In this document: positions 1 through 7,693 of the stretch, piece by piece
Position numbering within the stretch: position 1 is the first letter of the stretch
How the letters are laid out: each line of letters opens with the position of its first letter
Assembly: GCF_947499695.1 (NCBI RefSeq)
Contig: NZ_CANMPQ010000002.1
Coordinates: forward strand, 434,001-498,000
Length of the DNA: 64,000 nucleotides
From: an uncultured Allomuricauda sp.
Lineage (GTDB): Bacteria; Bacteroidota; Bacteroidia; Flavobacteriales; Flavobacteriaceae
Direction: 5' to 3'
Made by a program: the position numbers and the translations under genes
The notes under the pieces: generated by a model
Told to the model about the DNA's origin: nothing
The model's input: the letters and a program-made list of their open reading frames with translations, nothing else
The model's database searches: none

Positions 1-130
1 CAAAAAAATTATCATCCCGTGCTCCACTTTGTTTTAAAAACTGATTTACCGCCATTAGAACTTTAAACGGTCCTACCACATTGCTCAAAATAGCATTGCC
101 CTTAGGCACCAAAATACTTACATGTTTCAT
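1..130 (-). CDS. GlxA-type AraC-family regulator, 5' end only
   Basis: Partial gene running off the left edge. The minus strand opens with ATG at 130 and stays open for 43 codons to base 1. The N-terminus (MKHVSILVPKGNAILSNVVG) looks like the first strand and helix of the DJ-1/PfpI-like domain of GlxA-type regulators, which carry an AraC helix-turn-helix at the C-terminus. Only the start is visible, so the DNA-binding part is inferred from the family. It is divergent from the gene at 241, with a 110-base gap that shows no clear operator. Confidence 0.6.
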   Translation of the reverse strand, partial: MKHVSILVPKGNAILSNVVGPFKVLMAVNQFLKQSGARDDNFF

Positions 131-240
131 AACCAACGCTTTTAGTGCTATAAATGTAATGGTAAAACTTGGCACATTCAACCCTTTAAAGTGTCTTATT
201 TCCCCTTATTTCTGCTTTCCCTCTTTCGTAGTTTTGGGAC

Positions 241-555
241 ATGGAGTTGGAAAAATTTATGGAGATCAGAGAATTGTTCTGTTTAAGACATCCTAATGTT
301 ACGGAGGGAAAAATGATGAGTTCTCCTGCTATTCACTATAATAAAAAGGTGTTTGCTTTTTTTTCTCGGAAACAGAAAATGGTCTTTAAACTCGGAAAAG
401 AGTATCCTTTGAATGAATTAAAAGCGGAAGCTTCAGAATTCAATCCCTTCAAGAACAAAAAGCCCCTTACTGGATGGTATGAAGTTGATTTTGACCATCA
501 GGAAAAATGGGAAATGTTGACCAATATTGCTCTGGAAAAAATCAAAAAACAGTAG
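241..555 (+). CDS. Small conserved protein, possibly MmcQ/YjbR- or TfoX-N-like
   Basis: 104 residues, soluble, rich in Lys, Phe and Glu, with no signal peptide or membrane segment. The pattern of a short N-terminal helix, a central strand pair (SSPAIHYNKKVFAFFSRKQ) and a C-terminal helix recalls the MmcQ/YjbR and TfoX-N fold, but no diagnostic residue settles it. A -7-like element (TAGTTTTG, 229-236) lies so close to the ATG at 241 that the in-frame ATG at 259 may be the true start. It is 3 bases from the next gene, so the two are probably co-transcribed. Confidence 0.6.
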   Translation: MELEKFMEIRELFCLRHPNVTEGKMMSSPAIHYNKKVFAFFSRKQKMVFKLGKEYPLNELKAEASEFNPFKNKKPLTGWYEVDFDHQEKWEMLTNIALEKIKKQ

Positions 556-558
556 AAA

Positions 559-1218
559 ATGATCACAGAAGATTATACCGCTTTCTTTAAAGAATTAGCC
601 AAGAACAATGCTAAAGAGTGGTTTCATACTAATAAGAAAAGATATGAGAAGGACGCCAAAGAACCTTTTTTGAATTTACTTGAAGGTCTTTTGCAAACGC
701 TTACCGATTGGGATTCTCGGATTCTATCAGATCCAAAAAAAGCAATATTCCGAATTAATAGAGATGTGCGTTTCTCTAAGGATAAAACACCATATCACAC
801 AATTTTGAAGGCTGGTTTTTCTCCAAATGGGAAAAAATCAATTCTCCCTGGATATTACTTAGGTATTGATGCCACAAGTATTCATGTAGGCGGAGGGCTG
901 TTTATGTTGCGACCTCCGGAGCTTTCAAAAGTCAGAAAGCATATTGCTTCAAATACTTCGCAATTACTTAAAATTATTGATGATCCAACATTTGTGCAAG
1001 GTTTTGGACAACTCAGTGGAGAGAAGGCAAAACGATTGGATAAAAGTTTACTTCCGGCAGCGGAAAAAACTGATTTCATCTATAACAAACAGTTCTATGC
1101 CATGGCCGAATTTCCTTTGGAACCTTTTTATGGTTCGGAAAAACTGGGAGAAGAAATCTTGGAGCATTTTAAAATCATCAAACCATTAAACACATATCTG
1201 AACGAAGCGTTCGATTAA
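559..1218 (+). CDS. DUF2461 domain protein
   Basis: 219 residues covering the full DUF2461 (TIGR02453) family length. The characteristic pieces are visible: an N-terminal FFKELAKNNAKEWF segment, the central FRINRDVRFSKDKTPYHT motif near residues 70-90, and the GGGLFMLRPPELSKVR segment near 113-130. The family is widespread and its biochemical role is not established. There is no signal peptide, so it is probably cytoplasmic. It starts 3 bases after the upstream small gene, suggesting a shared transcript. Confidence 0.85.
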   Translation: MITEDYTAFFKELAKNNAKEWFHTNKKRYEKDAKEPFLNLLEGLLQTLTDWDSRILSDPKKAIFRINRDVRFSKDKTPYHTILKAGFSPNGKKSILPGYYLGIDATSIHVGGGLFMLRPPELSKVRKHIASNTSQLLKIIDDPTFVQGFGQLSGEKAKRLDKSLLPAAEKTDFIYNKQFYAMAEFPLEPFYGSEKLGEEILEHFKIIKPLNTYLNEAFD

Positions 1219-1256
1219 TCTAGAGCTTATTTATTCATCATAAAAACAATTACAAA

Positions 1257-1628
1257 ATGACAACACAAGAAGTTGCGGACAAGTTAGTGAGCCTCTGCAG
1301 AGAGGGAAAACACCAGGAAGCCTATGGTCTATATGCCCAGGACGCCTGGAGCCTTGAAATGCCTGGAGTACCCAATGAAAAAACACAAGGGATTGACAAC
1401 ATTTTAAAGGGCTACGAACAATGGGCTAGCAGTATTGAAGAGATGCATGGTGGTTCAGTTGGAGATGCGGTTGTTGCCGGCAACCATTTCACAGTTCCAA
1501 TGGTAAGTGATGTTACCTTTAAAGGTATGGGGCGTTGTAAAATGGAAGAGCTTTGCGTTTATGAGGTGGAAAATGGAAAAATAAAAAAGGCCCAGTTCTT
1601 TTATGATCCTTCGATGTTTGGAGGATAA
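1257..1628 (+). CDS. NTF2-like / SnoaL-like domain protein
   Basis: 123 residues with the layout of a SnoaL-like NTF2 fold. It has an N-terminal helix (VADKLVSLCREGKHQEAYGLY), a Glu-rich pocket segment (WSLEMPGVP), a central helix and C-terminal strands ending KKAQFFYDPSMFGG. Members of this superfamily include isomerases, cyclases and binding proteins, so no substrate can be named. It is a single gene with a strong intrinsic terminator 20 bases after its stop. Confidence 0.8.
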   Translation: MTTQEVADKLVSLCREGKHQEAYGLYAQDAWSLEMPGVPNEKTQGIDNILKGYEQWASSIEEMHGGSVGDAVVAGNHFTVPMVSDVTFKGMGRCKMEELCVYEVENGKIKKAQFFYDPSMFGG

Positions 1629-1648
1629 TTCCAATTAAAATTAATTGA

Positions 1649-1675
1649 GGCGATGGAAAACCATCGCCTTTTTTT
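1649..1675. terminator. Intrinsic terminator after the NTF2-like gene
   Basis: Perfect 8-bp stem GGCGATGG / CCATCGCC with an AAAA loop, followed on the plus strand by seven T. It ends the NTF2-like gene and touches the 3' end of the convergent ABC transporter gene. Confidence 0.9.
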
Positions 1676-2369
1676 ATTCTCCAAAAAATGTTTCAAGTTC
1701 TTTTAGGGTTTCAGCAGAAGTCTGTATGTCCTTTACAATTTCACCCTTGTTCAAAACCACTATACGTTCACAGACCTCCGTTACATGAAGTAAGTCGTGA
1801 CTTGAGATAAGTACAGTGACATCTTCCTTGGCAGCTAACTCTTTAATTATTGCCTTTAACCTAATTTGGGTTGTGGGATCCAAATTGGCAAACGGCTCGT
1901 CTAAAACCACAACTTCAGGATTCCCAATGAAGGAAGCTACAATGCCAGCTTTTTTCTGGTTTCCTTTGGAAAGGTCTCGCAAATACTTTTTTTGTCCCAA
2001 AATTTCTCCATGGAAAAAGTCCTCAAATGAAGATAAAAGTTTATCTACATCAGCACGGTTTGCTCCTCTTAAATCACCAATGAAATAAAAATATTCTTCA
2101 GGGGTCAAATACCCTATCAAAAATGATTCATCAATAAAAGCTGATGTAAACGGTTTCCAATCCTCACTGCTACTTACCTGTACCTCATTGTTAATGATTT
2201 TTCCGGATGTCGGTTGAATCAAATCCAACAACAGACTAAAAAAGGTGGTCTTTCCTGCCCCGTTATTGCCTACCAGTCCGAAACTCTGTCCTTTGGGAAT
2301 TTCCAAAGACTCAATATTCAAAACCTGTTGCGAATTGTATTTTTTAGTCAGATTCTCAGTTGTGATCAT
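1674..2369 (-). CDS. ABC transporter ATP-binding protein
   Basis: 231 residues, a single nucleotide-binding domain. Walker A is GNNGAGKT near residues 35-42, the signature is LSKGNQKKAG near 134-143, Walker B is VVVLDEPFANLD near 153-164, and the switch His is in ISSHDLLH near 190. Its partner is the multi-membrane DUF5687 protein encoded 40 bases upstream on the same strand, so the pair probably forms an exporter. The cargo is not identifiable. The Gln-loop region follows the ABC-2 exporter subclass rather than the importer type. Confidence 0.9.
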   Translation of the reverse strand: MITTENLTKKYNSQQVLNIESLEIPKGQSFGLVGNNGAGKTTFFSLLLDLIQPTSGKIINNEVQVSSSEDWKPFTSAFIDESFLIGYLTPEEYFYFIGDLRGANRADVDKLLSSFEDFFHGEILGQKKYLRDLSKGNQKKAGIVASFIGNPEVVVLDEPFANLDPTTQIRLKAIIKELAAKEDVTVLISSHDLLHVTEVCERIVVLNKGEIVKDIQTSAETLKELETFFGE

Positions 2370-2409
2370 ATCTTTTCGTTTTAATTCCCTCTCATTGGAA
2401 ATCTATTTG

Positions 2410-3879
2410 TTAGCTGTTTTTTTCTTTGAACCCGGCAATCATAATATATTTCTTCTTTCTATATAATTCCGTAATCCTTTTCATTAATGGTTCTTTAAAT
2501 AGCAGCCCAATAATTCCTAAAGCAGCAAGCACACCCAGTGCTATTTCGAAAGAAAAGAGCAATTTTGAAACAAAAAAGAGAAGCATGGGAAGGCATAAAA
2601 GTGGAATCAAAACAAAAAATTGAACCGCACTTGCCCCCTGCATATTGCCAAAGGCACTTGTATCTAACTCTATTCTTTTTTTATTAAAAGAGCCAAAAAA
2701 TAAAACCATTGGAATATTAACCCCCAAATTGTACAGCGCACAACTAAAGTTAAGGGCAATAGCTTCCCAACCGAAATAGACATATGGAATCGATAACAAA
2801 AACATCGCCACAATACTTACTGATATCAAATTCACTTTGGATTCCAAGTATTTTCGCAGAGGTATATTTTGGGACATCATCATGCTGTAATAACCACTGT
2901 CCCATGCAGGGATAAGCTGCCCAAAATTGGATAGGAATATTCCGGTCATAAAAAGACCTACAAAAACAATCATTGGTGAAGTTATTCCGTAAGCATCCAT
3001 GGAGTAGAAAATTAATCCATAAAAAATCATAAACAGGGATATGAAAGCTTGGGTTTTTGGTCGTTTGTTTCTCCATATCATCTTTAGGTCGAGCTGTAAA
3101 AAGGTCCCCATGTCACCAAAACGTTTGGTCCAGGCCAAATCAGACGCACTTGCCTCCTTTGTTTTTACACGTAAAGAAGCATCCAAAAACAACTTTTTCT
3201 TTAAATAGTTGAAATTGATCCAGTAGGTAAGAATTGCCAAAGCTACTGGAACCAAAACAGCTATCGGGTATTGATAAAGGCCATGAAAAATAGGGCCAAA
3301 GAAATTTTTAACTGGTAAAAACTGAAAGTAGTCTAGACCATATAGCAATACTATTATTGTCCCAATAATTGCCAAGGCCTTATCACTCTTATTTATTATG
3401 AAGTTGGTGAAATTAATGCACATAACTATGGCCAAAATAGATGTCAACCATAGGACTACATTCATTATAGGATAGCCATTAAATACCAAAACAATTCCAA
3501 AAGGAATGAAAAAGCACAACGCCAAAATGTTATATCCAGAGAAGCCAGATCGGCCTAAAATATAATGGGCAATACTGCTTTTTTTCACAGGCATGGACAA
3601 TAAAGGTTTAATGTCCATTACAGGTAGTTTTTGCATGAAATATCTAAAAAAGAGCTCGATAAACACCCAATACACCAAATATCGACTCAGCATCCACATC
3701 GGGTTCTGGTCTGGAAAGACTTTTCTCAGGATTTCATATAAAAAAGCGCCAACAAATACCAATGCGCCCAACATATAAAGTCCAAAAAAGATCATGACGA
3801 TTTTCAGTGCCAAGCTCTTACCAAAAGATGATGACCTAAAAAAGGCTTTCCACTGAAGATTTATAAAGCGTTTGAACAT
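2410..3879 (-). CDS. DUF5687 ABC-type membrane protein
   Basis: 489 residues with about ten to twelve hydrophobic segments spread through the chain and the N-terminal WKAFFRSSSFGKSLALK motif typical of DUF5687. It is the likely permease half of the transporter whose ATPase lies immediately downstream. Charged cytoplasmic loops occur around residues 230-270 and at the C-terminus. The substrate is unknown. It is divergent from the reductase gene at 4003. Confidence 0.85.
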   Translation of the reverse strand: MFKRFINLQWKAFFRSSSFGKSLALKIVMIFFGLYMLGALVFVGAFLYEILRKVFPDQNPMWMLSRYLVYWVFIELFFRYFMQKLPVMDIKPLLSMPVKKSSIAHYILGRSGFSGYNILALCFFIPFGIVLVFNGYPIMNVVLWLTSILAIVMCINFTNFIINKSDKALAIIGTIIVLLYGLDYFQFLPVKNFFGPIFHGLYQYPIAVLVPVALAILTYWINFNYLKKKLFLDASLRVKTKEASASDLAWTKRFGDMGTFLQLDLKMIWRNKRPKTQAFISLFMIFYGLIFYSMDAYGITSPMIVFVGLFMTGIFLSNFGQLIPAWDSGYYSMMMSQNIPLRKYLESKVNLISVSIVAMFLLSIPYVYFGWEAIALNFSCALYNLGVNIPMVLFFGSFNKKRIELDTSAFGNMQGASAVQFFVLIPLLCLPMLLFFVSKLLFSFEIALGVLAALGIIGLLFKEPLMKRITELYRKKKYIMIAGFKEKNS

Positions 3880-3976
3880 GGTTGGTAATTTTCATCAAGT
3901 TAGTACACAACAAGTATGATTTGTTACACTCCATTCTCTTTTTTAGGAATCTTGCTATCAAAATTACTTGAATCCG

Positions 3977-3984
3977 TAGCTTTG
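3977..3984 (+). promoter_or_regulatory. Bacteroidota -7 promoter element for the reductase gene
   Basis: TAGCTTTG fits the TAnnTTTG -7 element used by the primary sigma factor of Bacteroidota. It ends 18 bases before the ATG at 4003. Confidence 0.6.
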
Positions 3985-4002
3985 CAAAAAAATTGATCTT
4001 AC

Positions 4003-5052
4003 ATGAGCGACTTTCATTCACTAAAAATTGCTACGGTTGATGCATTGACCCCGAACGCTGTAGCTCTGACTTTTGAAATTCCTGATACCCTCAAAAATAA
4101 TTTTGTTTTTACCGCTGGACAATATATTACCCTTAAGCATGAGGTTAACGGGGAAGAAGTTCGTAGGGCATATTCTATTTCATCTGCCCCTTCTTCAGGA
4201 AAGATTACCGTGGGCATCAAGAAAATTCCAGATGGTACATTTTCCGTTTACGCAAATGAAAGTCTCAAAGCTGGCGATGAAATCCAAGTGATGCAACCTG
4301 AAGGCCGATTTGTTTTTGAACAAGATTCGAAGGCCAAAAATATTACTGCCTTTGCCGCGGGAAGTGGAATTACTCCCATTATGAGCATTGCTCAAACTGT
4401 TTTGGAAGGTCATGCCGACAGCACTTTTGTTTTGGTTTTTGGAAATCAAAGCCCTTCGGAAACGATGTATTTACAAGCTATCCATGAGTTGCAACAAAAA
4501 TATACCAATAGGTTTTTTGCCCAACATATTTATAGTCGCGCACAAGAGGAAGGCGCGCTCTTTGGCAGAATCGAATCCTCAACTGTCAATTTCATTGTAA
4601 AGAACAAATTCAAGGAAACAGCATTTGATGCCTTCTATCTTTGCGGTCCTGAAGAAATGATCAATACCGTTTCAGACACCCTGAAAAAAAATGGAGTAGC
4701 TGAGGATAAAATACTGTATGAGTTATTTACTTCATCAGATTCCGAAGACACTCTAGCGGAAAATCTAGACGGAAAAACAAAAATAGAGGTTACTGTTGAT
4801 GATGAAAACTTCTCTTTTACCATGGATAAAAAAGCCTTGGTTCTGGATGCGGTGTTGAAAGAAAATATCGATGCTCCCTATTCCTGTCAAGGAGGCGTAT
4901 GCAGCAGTTGCATTGCCCGAGTTACGGAAGGGAAGGCCGAGATGGTGAAAAATCAGATTTTGACAGATAGCGAAGTGGCTGAAGGACTTATATTGACTTG
5001 TCAAGCCCATCCGCTAACCCCCACATTAAAAGTGGACTACGATGATGTGTAG
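4003..5052 (+). CDS. PaaE/Hcr-type ferredoxin-NAD(P) reductase with 2Fe-2S domain
   Basis: 349 residues in three parts. An FAD-binding barrel carries RAYSIS near residue 54. An NAD-binding domain carries GSGITPI near 120 and YLCGPEEM near 211. The C-terminal plant-type 2Fe-2S ferredoxin domain carries CQGGVCSSC with a later single Cys (ILTCQAHP). This is the architecture of PaaE and of the hybrid-cluster-protein reductase Hcr. No paaABCD or hcp genes are in the window, so its electron acceptor is unknown. It stands alone, transcribed away from the ABC pair. Confidence 0.85.
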   Translation: MSDFHSLKIATVDALTPNAVALTFEIPDTLKNNFVFTAGQYITLKHEVNGEEVRRAYSISSAPSSGKITVGIKKIPDGTFSVYANESLKAGDEIQVMQPEGRFVFEQDSKAKNITAFAAGSGITPIMSIAQTVLEGHADSTFVLVFGNQSPSETMYLQAIHELQQKYTNRFFAQHIYSRAQEEGALFGRIESSTVNFIVKNKFKETAFDAFYLCGPEEMINTVSDTLKKNGVAEDKILYELFTSSDSEDTLAENLDGKTKIEVTVDDENFSFTMDKKALVLDAVLKENIDAPYSCQGGVCSSCIARVTEGKAEMVKNQILTDSEVAEGLILTCQAHPLTPTLKVDYDDV

Positions 5053-5094
5053 TTTTCAGTAATAAATCCAAGAAAAACACCCTATTTCATTCTA

Positions 5095-5140
5095 TTTTCA
5101 AAGAACATTGACTGACCACCTGGTTTGTTTTCTTTGAAAA
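5095..5140. repeat. 11-bp inverted repeat downstream of the reductase gene
   Basis: Arms TTTTCAAAGAA (5095-5105) and TTCTTTGAAAA (5130-5140) are perfect complements separated by 24 bases. The structure lies 43 bases after the reductase stop and a T-rich run follows, so it may act as a weak terminator. An operator role cannot be excluded. Confidence 0.45.
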
Positions 5141-5213
5141 CGCACCTCTTTTTTGCATTTCATCGATACCTCATCGATTTTAATCTGGAGTAATTAAGCA
5201 GACCATATTCTAA

Positions 5214-5233
5214 AACCGACTTATGGGTCGGAA
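5214..5233. promoter_or_regulatory. TetR-type operator upstream of the ArsS cluster
   Basis: Palindromic half sites CCGAC and GTCGG are separated by six bases. The site shares 14 of 20 positions and the same spacing with the perfect palindrome in front of the TetR gene (15401-15420). It lies about 85 bases before the first gene of the DUF2064-AhpD-ArsS-receptor cluster. The link to the TetR protein encoded at 15569 is inferred from the shared site. Confidence 0.6.
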
Positions 5234-5317
5234 TGTTAAAATTTAAGATTATTGGCAACATAATGTAATTCAGCCTACCTTGTTTCGACCTAAATTCTTA
5301 ATATAGGCTTAGCAGAA

Positions 5318-6025
5318 GTGTACATTTTGAAAAAATTTGGCTTGGAGAATACCGCTATTTTAATTTTCGCGAATTCCGCGGAAGAAGATGCTCGCCATAA
5401 AACTTCTGTATCTAATCCACTACTGTTCCAAGAACTTACCTCCAATACGCTTCAGATAGTTAAAAAAACGGGCTTGCCATTTTTTCATTTTACCGAAAAA
5501 GAACAACGGGGGAACTCTTTTGGACAACGCTTTTCCAATGCTATTCAAAGCATTTATGACAAAGGCTATGAAAATGTAATTACCGTTGGAAACGATAGTC
5601 CAGAATTAACTGCCCATCATTTAATTGAAGCCAACAAACAGTTAAAACTAGGAAAAACTGTATTGGGCCCTGCTCTTGATGGTGGTTTTTATTTAATGGG
5701 ATTGCACTATTCCAATTTTGATGCCCGACTTTTTCAAAAATTACCATGGCAACGTGTTGGATTGTTTAGCAAGATTTCCCAATTACTAGGAACTAACAAC
5801 TCAGCGCTTTTCACTCTTCCGATGCTTCGAGATATTGATATTCTTGAAGATATCTCGGTATTGTTGAGCCGTTTTAGACGAATTCCGAATACTGTCTTTA
5901 AAATTCTGGCGACCCTCATCAAGAGAAATGTCAGATTTTTTGAAATGCATATCCCTAAACAGGAAATGCACTTTATAACCTTTTCTTTCAATAAAGGTTC
6001 CCCTAGCCTATTGCTATTGGCCTAA
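5318..6025 (+). CDS. DUF2064 (TIGR04282-like) transferase
   Basis: 235 residues with the DUF2064 core, a nucleotidyl/glycosyl-transferase-like fold related to CofC. The signature VGNDSPELTAHHL near residues 90-102 and GPALDGGFYLMGL near 118-130 are present. TIGR04282 proteins are known as the transferase-1 partner of radical-SAM/selenodomain (ArsS-type) loci, which fits ArsS two genes downstream. The start is uncertain: GTG at 5318 opens the frame, TTG at 5327 is possible, and there is no ATG before the conserved NTAILIF strand. Confidence 0.75.
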   Translation: MYILKKFGLENTAILIFANSAEEDARHKTSVSNPLLFQELTSNTLQIVKKTGLPFFHFTEKEQRGNSFGQRFSNAIQSIYDKGYENVITVGNDSPELTAHHLIEANKQLKLGKTVLGPALDGGFYLMGLHYSNFDARLFQKLPWQRVGLFSKISQLLGTNNSALFTLPMLRDIDILEDISVLLSRFRRIPNTVFKILATLIKRNVRFFEMHIPKQEMHFITFSFNKGSPSLLLLA

Positions 6026-6159
6026 TAGCTAAAAATGGCATTTGCCATTGCACCATCCTCTTTTAGAAATTGTAACGCCTGGCTTCTTGCCATGGAAGAA
6101 ATTATAGTAGGGGAAAATTATTTCACATCGACATTCAATAAAAACATAAACACCAAAAA

Positions 6160-6495
6160 ATGGCAAATAGTTATTACGATCCCGCGGATCTAAGAAAATT
6201 TGGAAAAATTACCGAATGGAGCGAAGAGCTCGGCAACAAGTTCTTCGATTATTATGGAAAAGTTTTTGAAGAAGGAGCTTTGAGCGCCCGAGAAAAATCC
6301 CTTATCGCATTAGCCGTGGCGCATGTTGTTAAATGCCCCTATTGTATTGATGCGTACACCAAGGATGGATTGCAAAAAGGAATAACCAAAGAAGAAATGA
6401 TGGAGGCAGTTCATGCAGGTGCGGCCATCGAAAGCGGTGCGACTTTGGTTCATGGGGTTCAAATGATGAACAAGTACAATAAATTATCAATGTAG
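6160..6495 (+). CDS. AhpD-like protein associated with ArsS
   Basis: 111 residues, a carboxymuconolactone-decarboxylase/AhpD-like single domain. The redox CPYC pair lies near residues 57-60, after the helix SLIALAVAHVVK. Proteins of this type are annotated as peroxidase-like partners in arsenosugar loci, and it lies 63 bases before arsS. In classical AhpD a His follows the CxxC by four positions, but here that position is Tyr. Peroxidase or disulfide-exchange activity is therefore inferred, not shown. Confidence 0.8.
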   Translation: MANSYYDPADLRKFGKITEWSEELGNKFFDYYGKVFEEGALSAREKSLIALAVAHVVKCPYCIDAYTKDGLQKGITKEEMMEAVHAGAAIESGATLVHGVQMMNKYNKLSM

Positions 6496-6558
6496 AAAGC
6501 AAAAGGGAAAGCTTTTAAGGTTGACTCTTTTTACCATCTAACCATAACATATCAAATA

Positions 6559-7647
6559 ATGAGCGAAAGTATAATGCCTCAGTTAAAAAAGGCGGCCAAA
6601 AAATCCCTAAAGGCTCAGGAGAACGCATTGGCAGAAACCAATAAGCAATTGGAAATTTTAAATGGAGGAGTATTTGCTGATGGCGAACTGCCTTACTTCA
6701 AAGATAAAATTGCCGAAATAGGTCATTTTCCACTGCGCCCAAATAAATTGGAGGTTCTACAAATCAATGTAGGATACATGTGCAACCAAGTGTGTGAGCA
6801 TTGTCATGTTGATGCAGGGCCTGATCGTAAGGAAATCATGACCCGAGAAACCATGGAACAATGCTTGGAGGTCATTCGAAATACCGGAGCCCATACGTTG
6901 GATCTAACTGGAGGTGCCCCCGAAATGAACCCTGACTTTAGATGGTTTGTTGAGGAGGCCGCAAAAGCTGGCATCCAAGATTTTATAGTCCGTTCCAATT
7001 TGACCATTATCCGTGCCAACAAAAAGTACTATGATTTGCCAGAGTTCTTTAAGAAACACAATGTGCATGTGGTTTCTTCCATGCCACATTACACCCGTGG
7101 CAAAACCGATAAGCAGCGGGGAGATGGAGTTTTTGACAAATCCATCAAAGCGTTGCAAGAATTGAATGCTGTTGGCTACGGCATGCCCGATAGCCCCTTG
7201 CGATTGGATTTAGTCTATAATCCTTCTGGAGCATTTTTGCCTGGGGACCAAGCTGCAATGGAAAAGGATTTTAAAAAGGCCTTGGATGAAGATTTTGGTA
7301 TTCAATTCCATAACCTCTTTGCCATTACGAACTTGCCTATTTCCCGTTTTTTGGATTATCTCATTGCATCTGAAAACTATGAGGACTATATGTATGCCTT
7401 GGTGGAAGCTTACAATCCTGCAGCTGTGGCTAATGTTATGTGTACCAATACCATTTCCATAAGTTGGGATGGATGGCTTTACGATTGTGACTTCAACCAA
7501 ATGCTCGACCTAAAGGTCGCTAGTAAGGTGAAACACATTAAAGATTATAACGAAGACATTTTAAACGACAGAAACATTATTATCTCCCAACATTGTTACG
7601 GGTGTACTGCAGGGGCGGGTAGTAGTTGTCAAGGAACTGTGGCCTAA
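6559..7647 (+). CDS. arsS: Radical SAM protein ArsS (arsenosugar-type)
   Basis: 362 residues. The radical-SAM cluster motif CNQVCEHC (C75, C79, C82) starts the TIM-barrel core, followed by the SAM-binding LTGGAPEMNP segment. The C-terminal DUF3641 Cys-rich domain ends with CYGCTAGAGSSC. Family members are proposed to form a dimethylarsenoriboside precursor by a 5'-deoxyadenosyl reaction. Some relatives carry selenocysteine in the C-terminal motif, but here all positions are plain Cys codons. No arsM methyltransferase lies in the window, so the full arsenosugar route is not shown here. Confidence 0.85.
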   Translation: MSESIMPQLKKAAKKSLKAQENALAETNKQLEILNGGVFADGELPYFKDKIAEIGHFPLRPNKLEVLQINVGYMCNQVCEHCHVDAGPDRKEIMTRETMEQCLEVIRNTGAHTLDLTGGAPEMNPDFRWFVEEAAKAGIQDFIVRSNLTIIRANKKYYDLPEFFKKHNVHVVSSMPHYTRGKTDKQRGDGVFDKSIKALQELNAVGYGMPDSPLRLDLVYNPSGAFLPGDQAAMEKDFKKALDEDFGIQFHNLFAITNLPISRFLDYLIASENYEDYMYALVEAYNPAAVANVMCTNTISISWDGWLYDCDFNQMLDLKVASKVKHIKDYNEDILNDRNIIISQHCYGCTAGAGSSCQGTVA

Positions 7648-7693
7648 TCGAAATTTCCAGCAATCGAGCTGAACACTAAATGAAATCCCCTAA

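Noticed and set aside
5111..5124. Third TetR-like site (GACCACCTGGTT)
   Set aside because: The half sites do not match CCGAC/GTCGG and the spacing differs. It lies in the loop of the inverted repeat and is probably unrelated.
7594..7644. Possible selenocysteine in the ArsS C-terminal motif
   Set aside because: All positions in CYGCTAGAGSSC are TGT codons and there is no in-frame TGA, so the protein is a standard Cys form.
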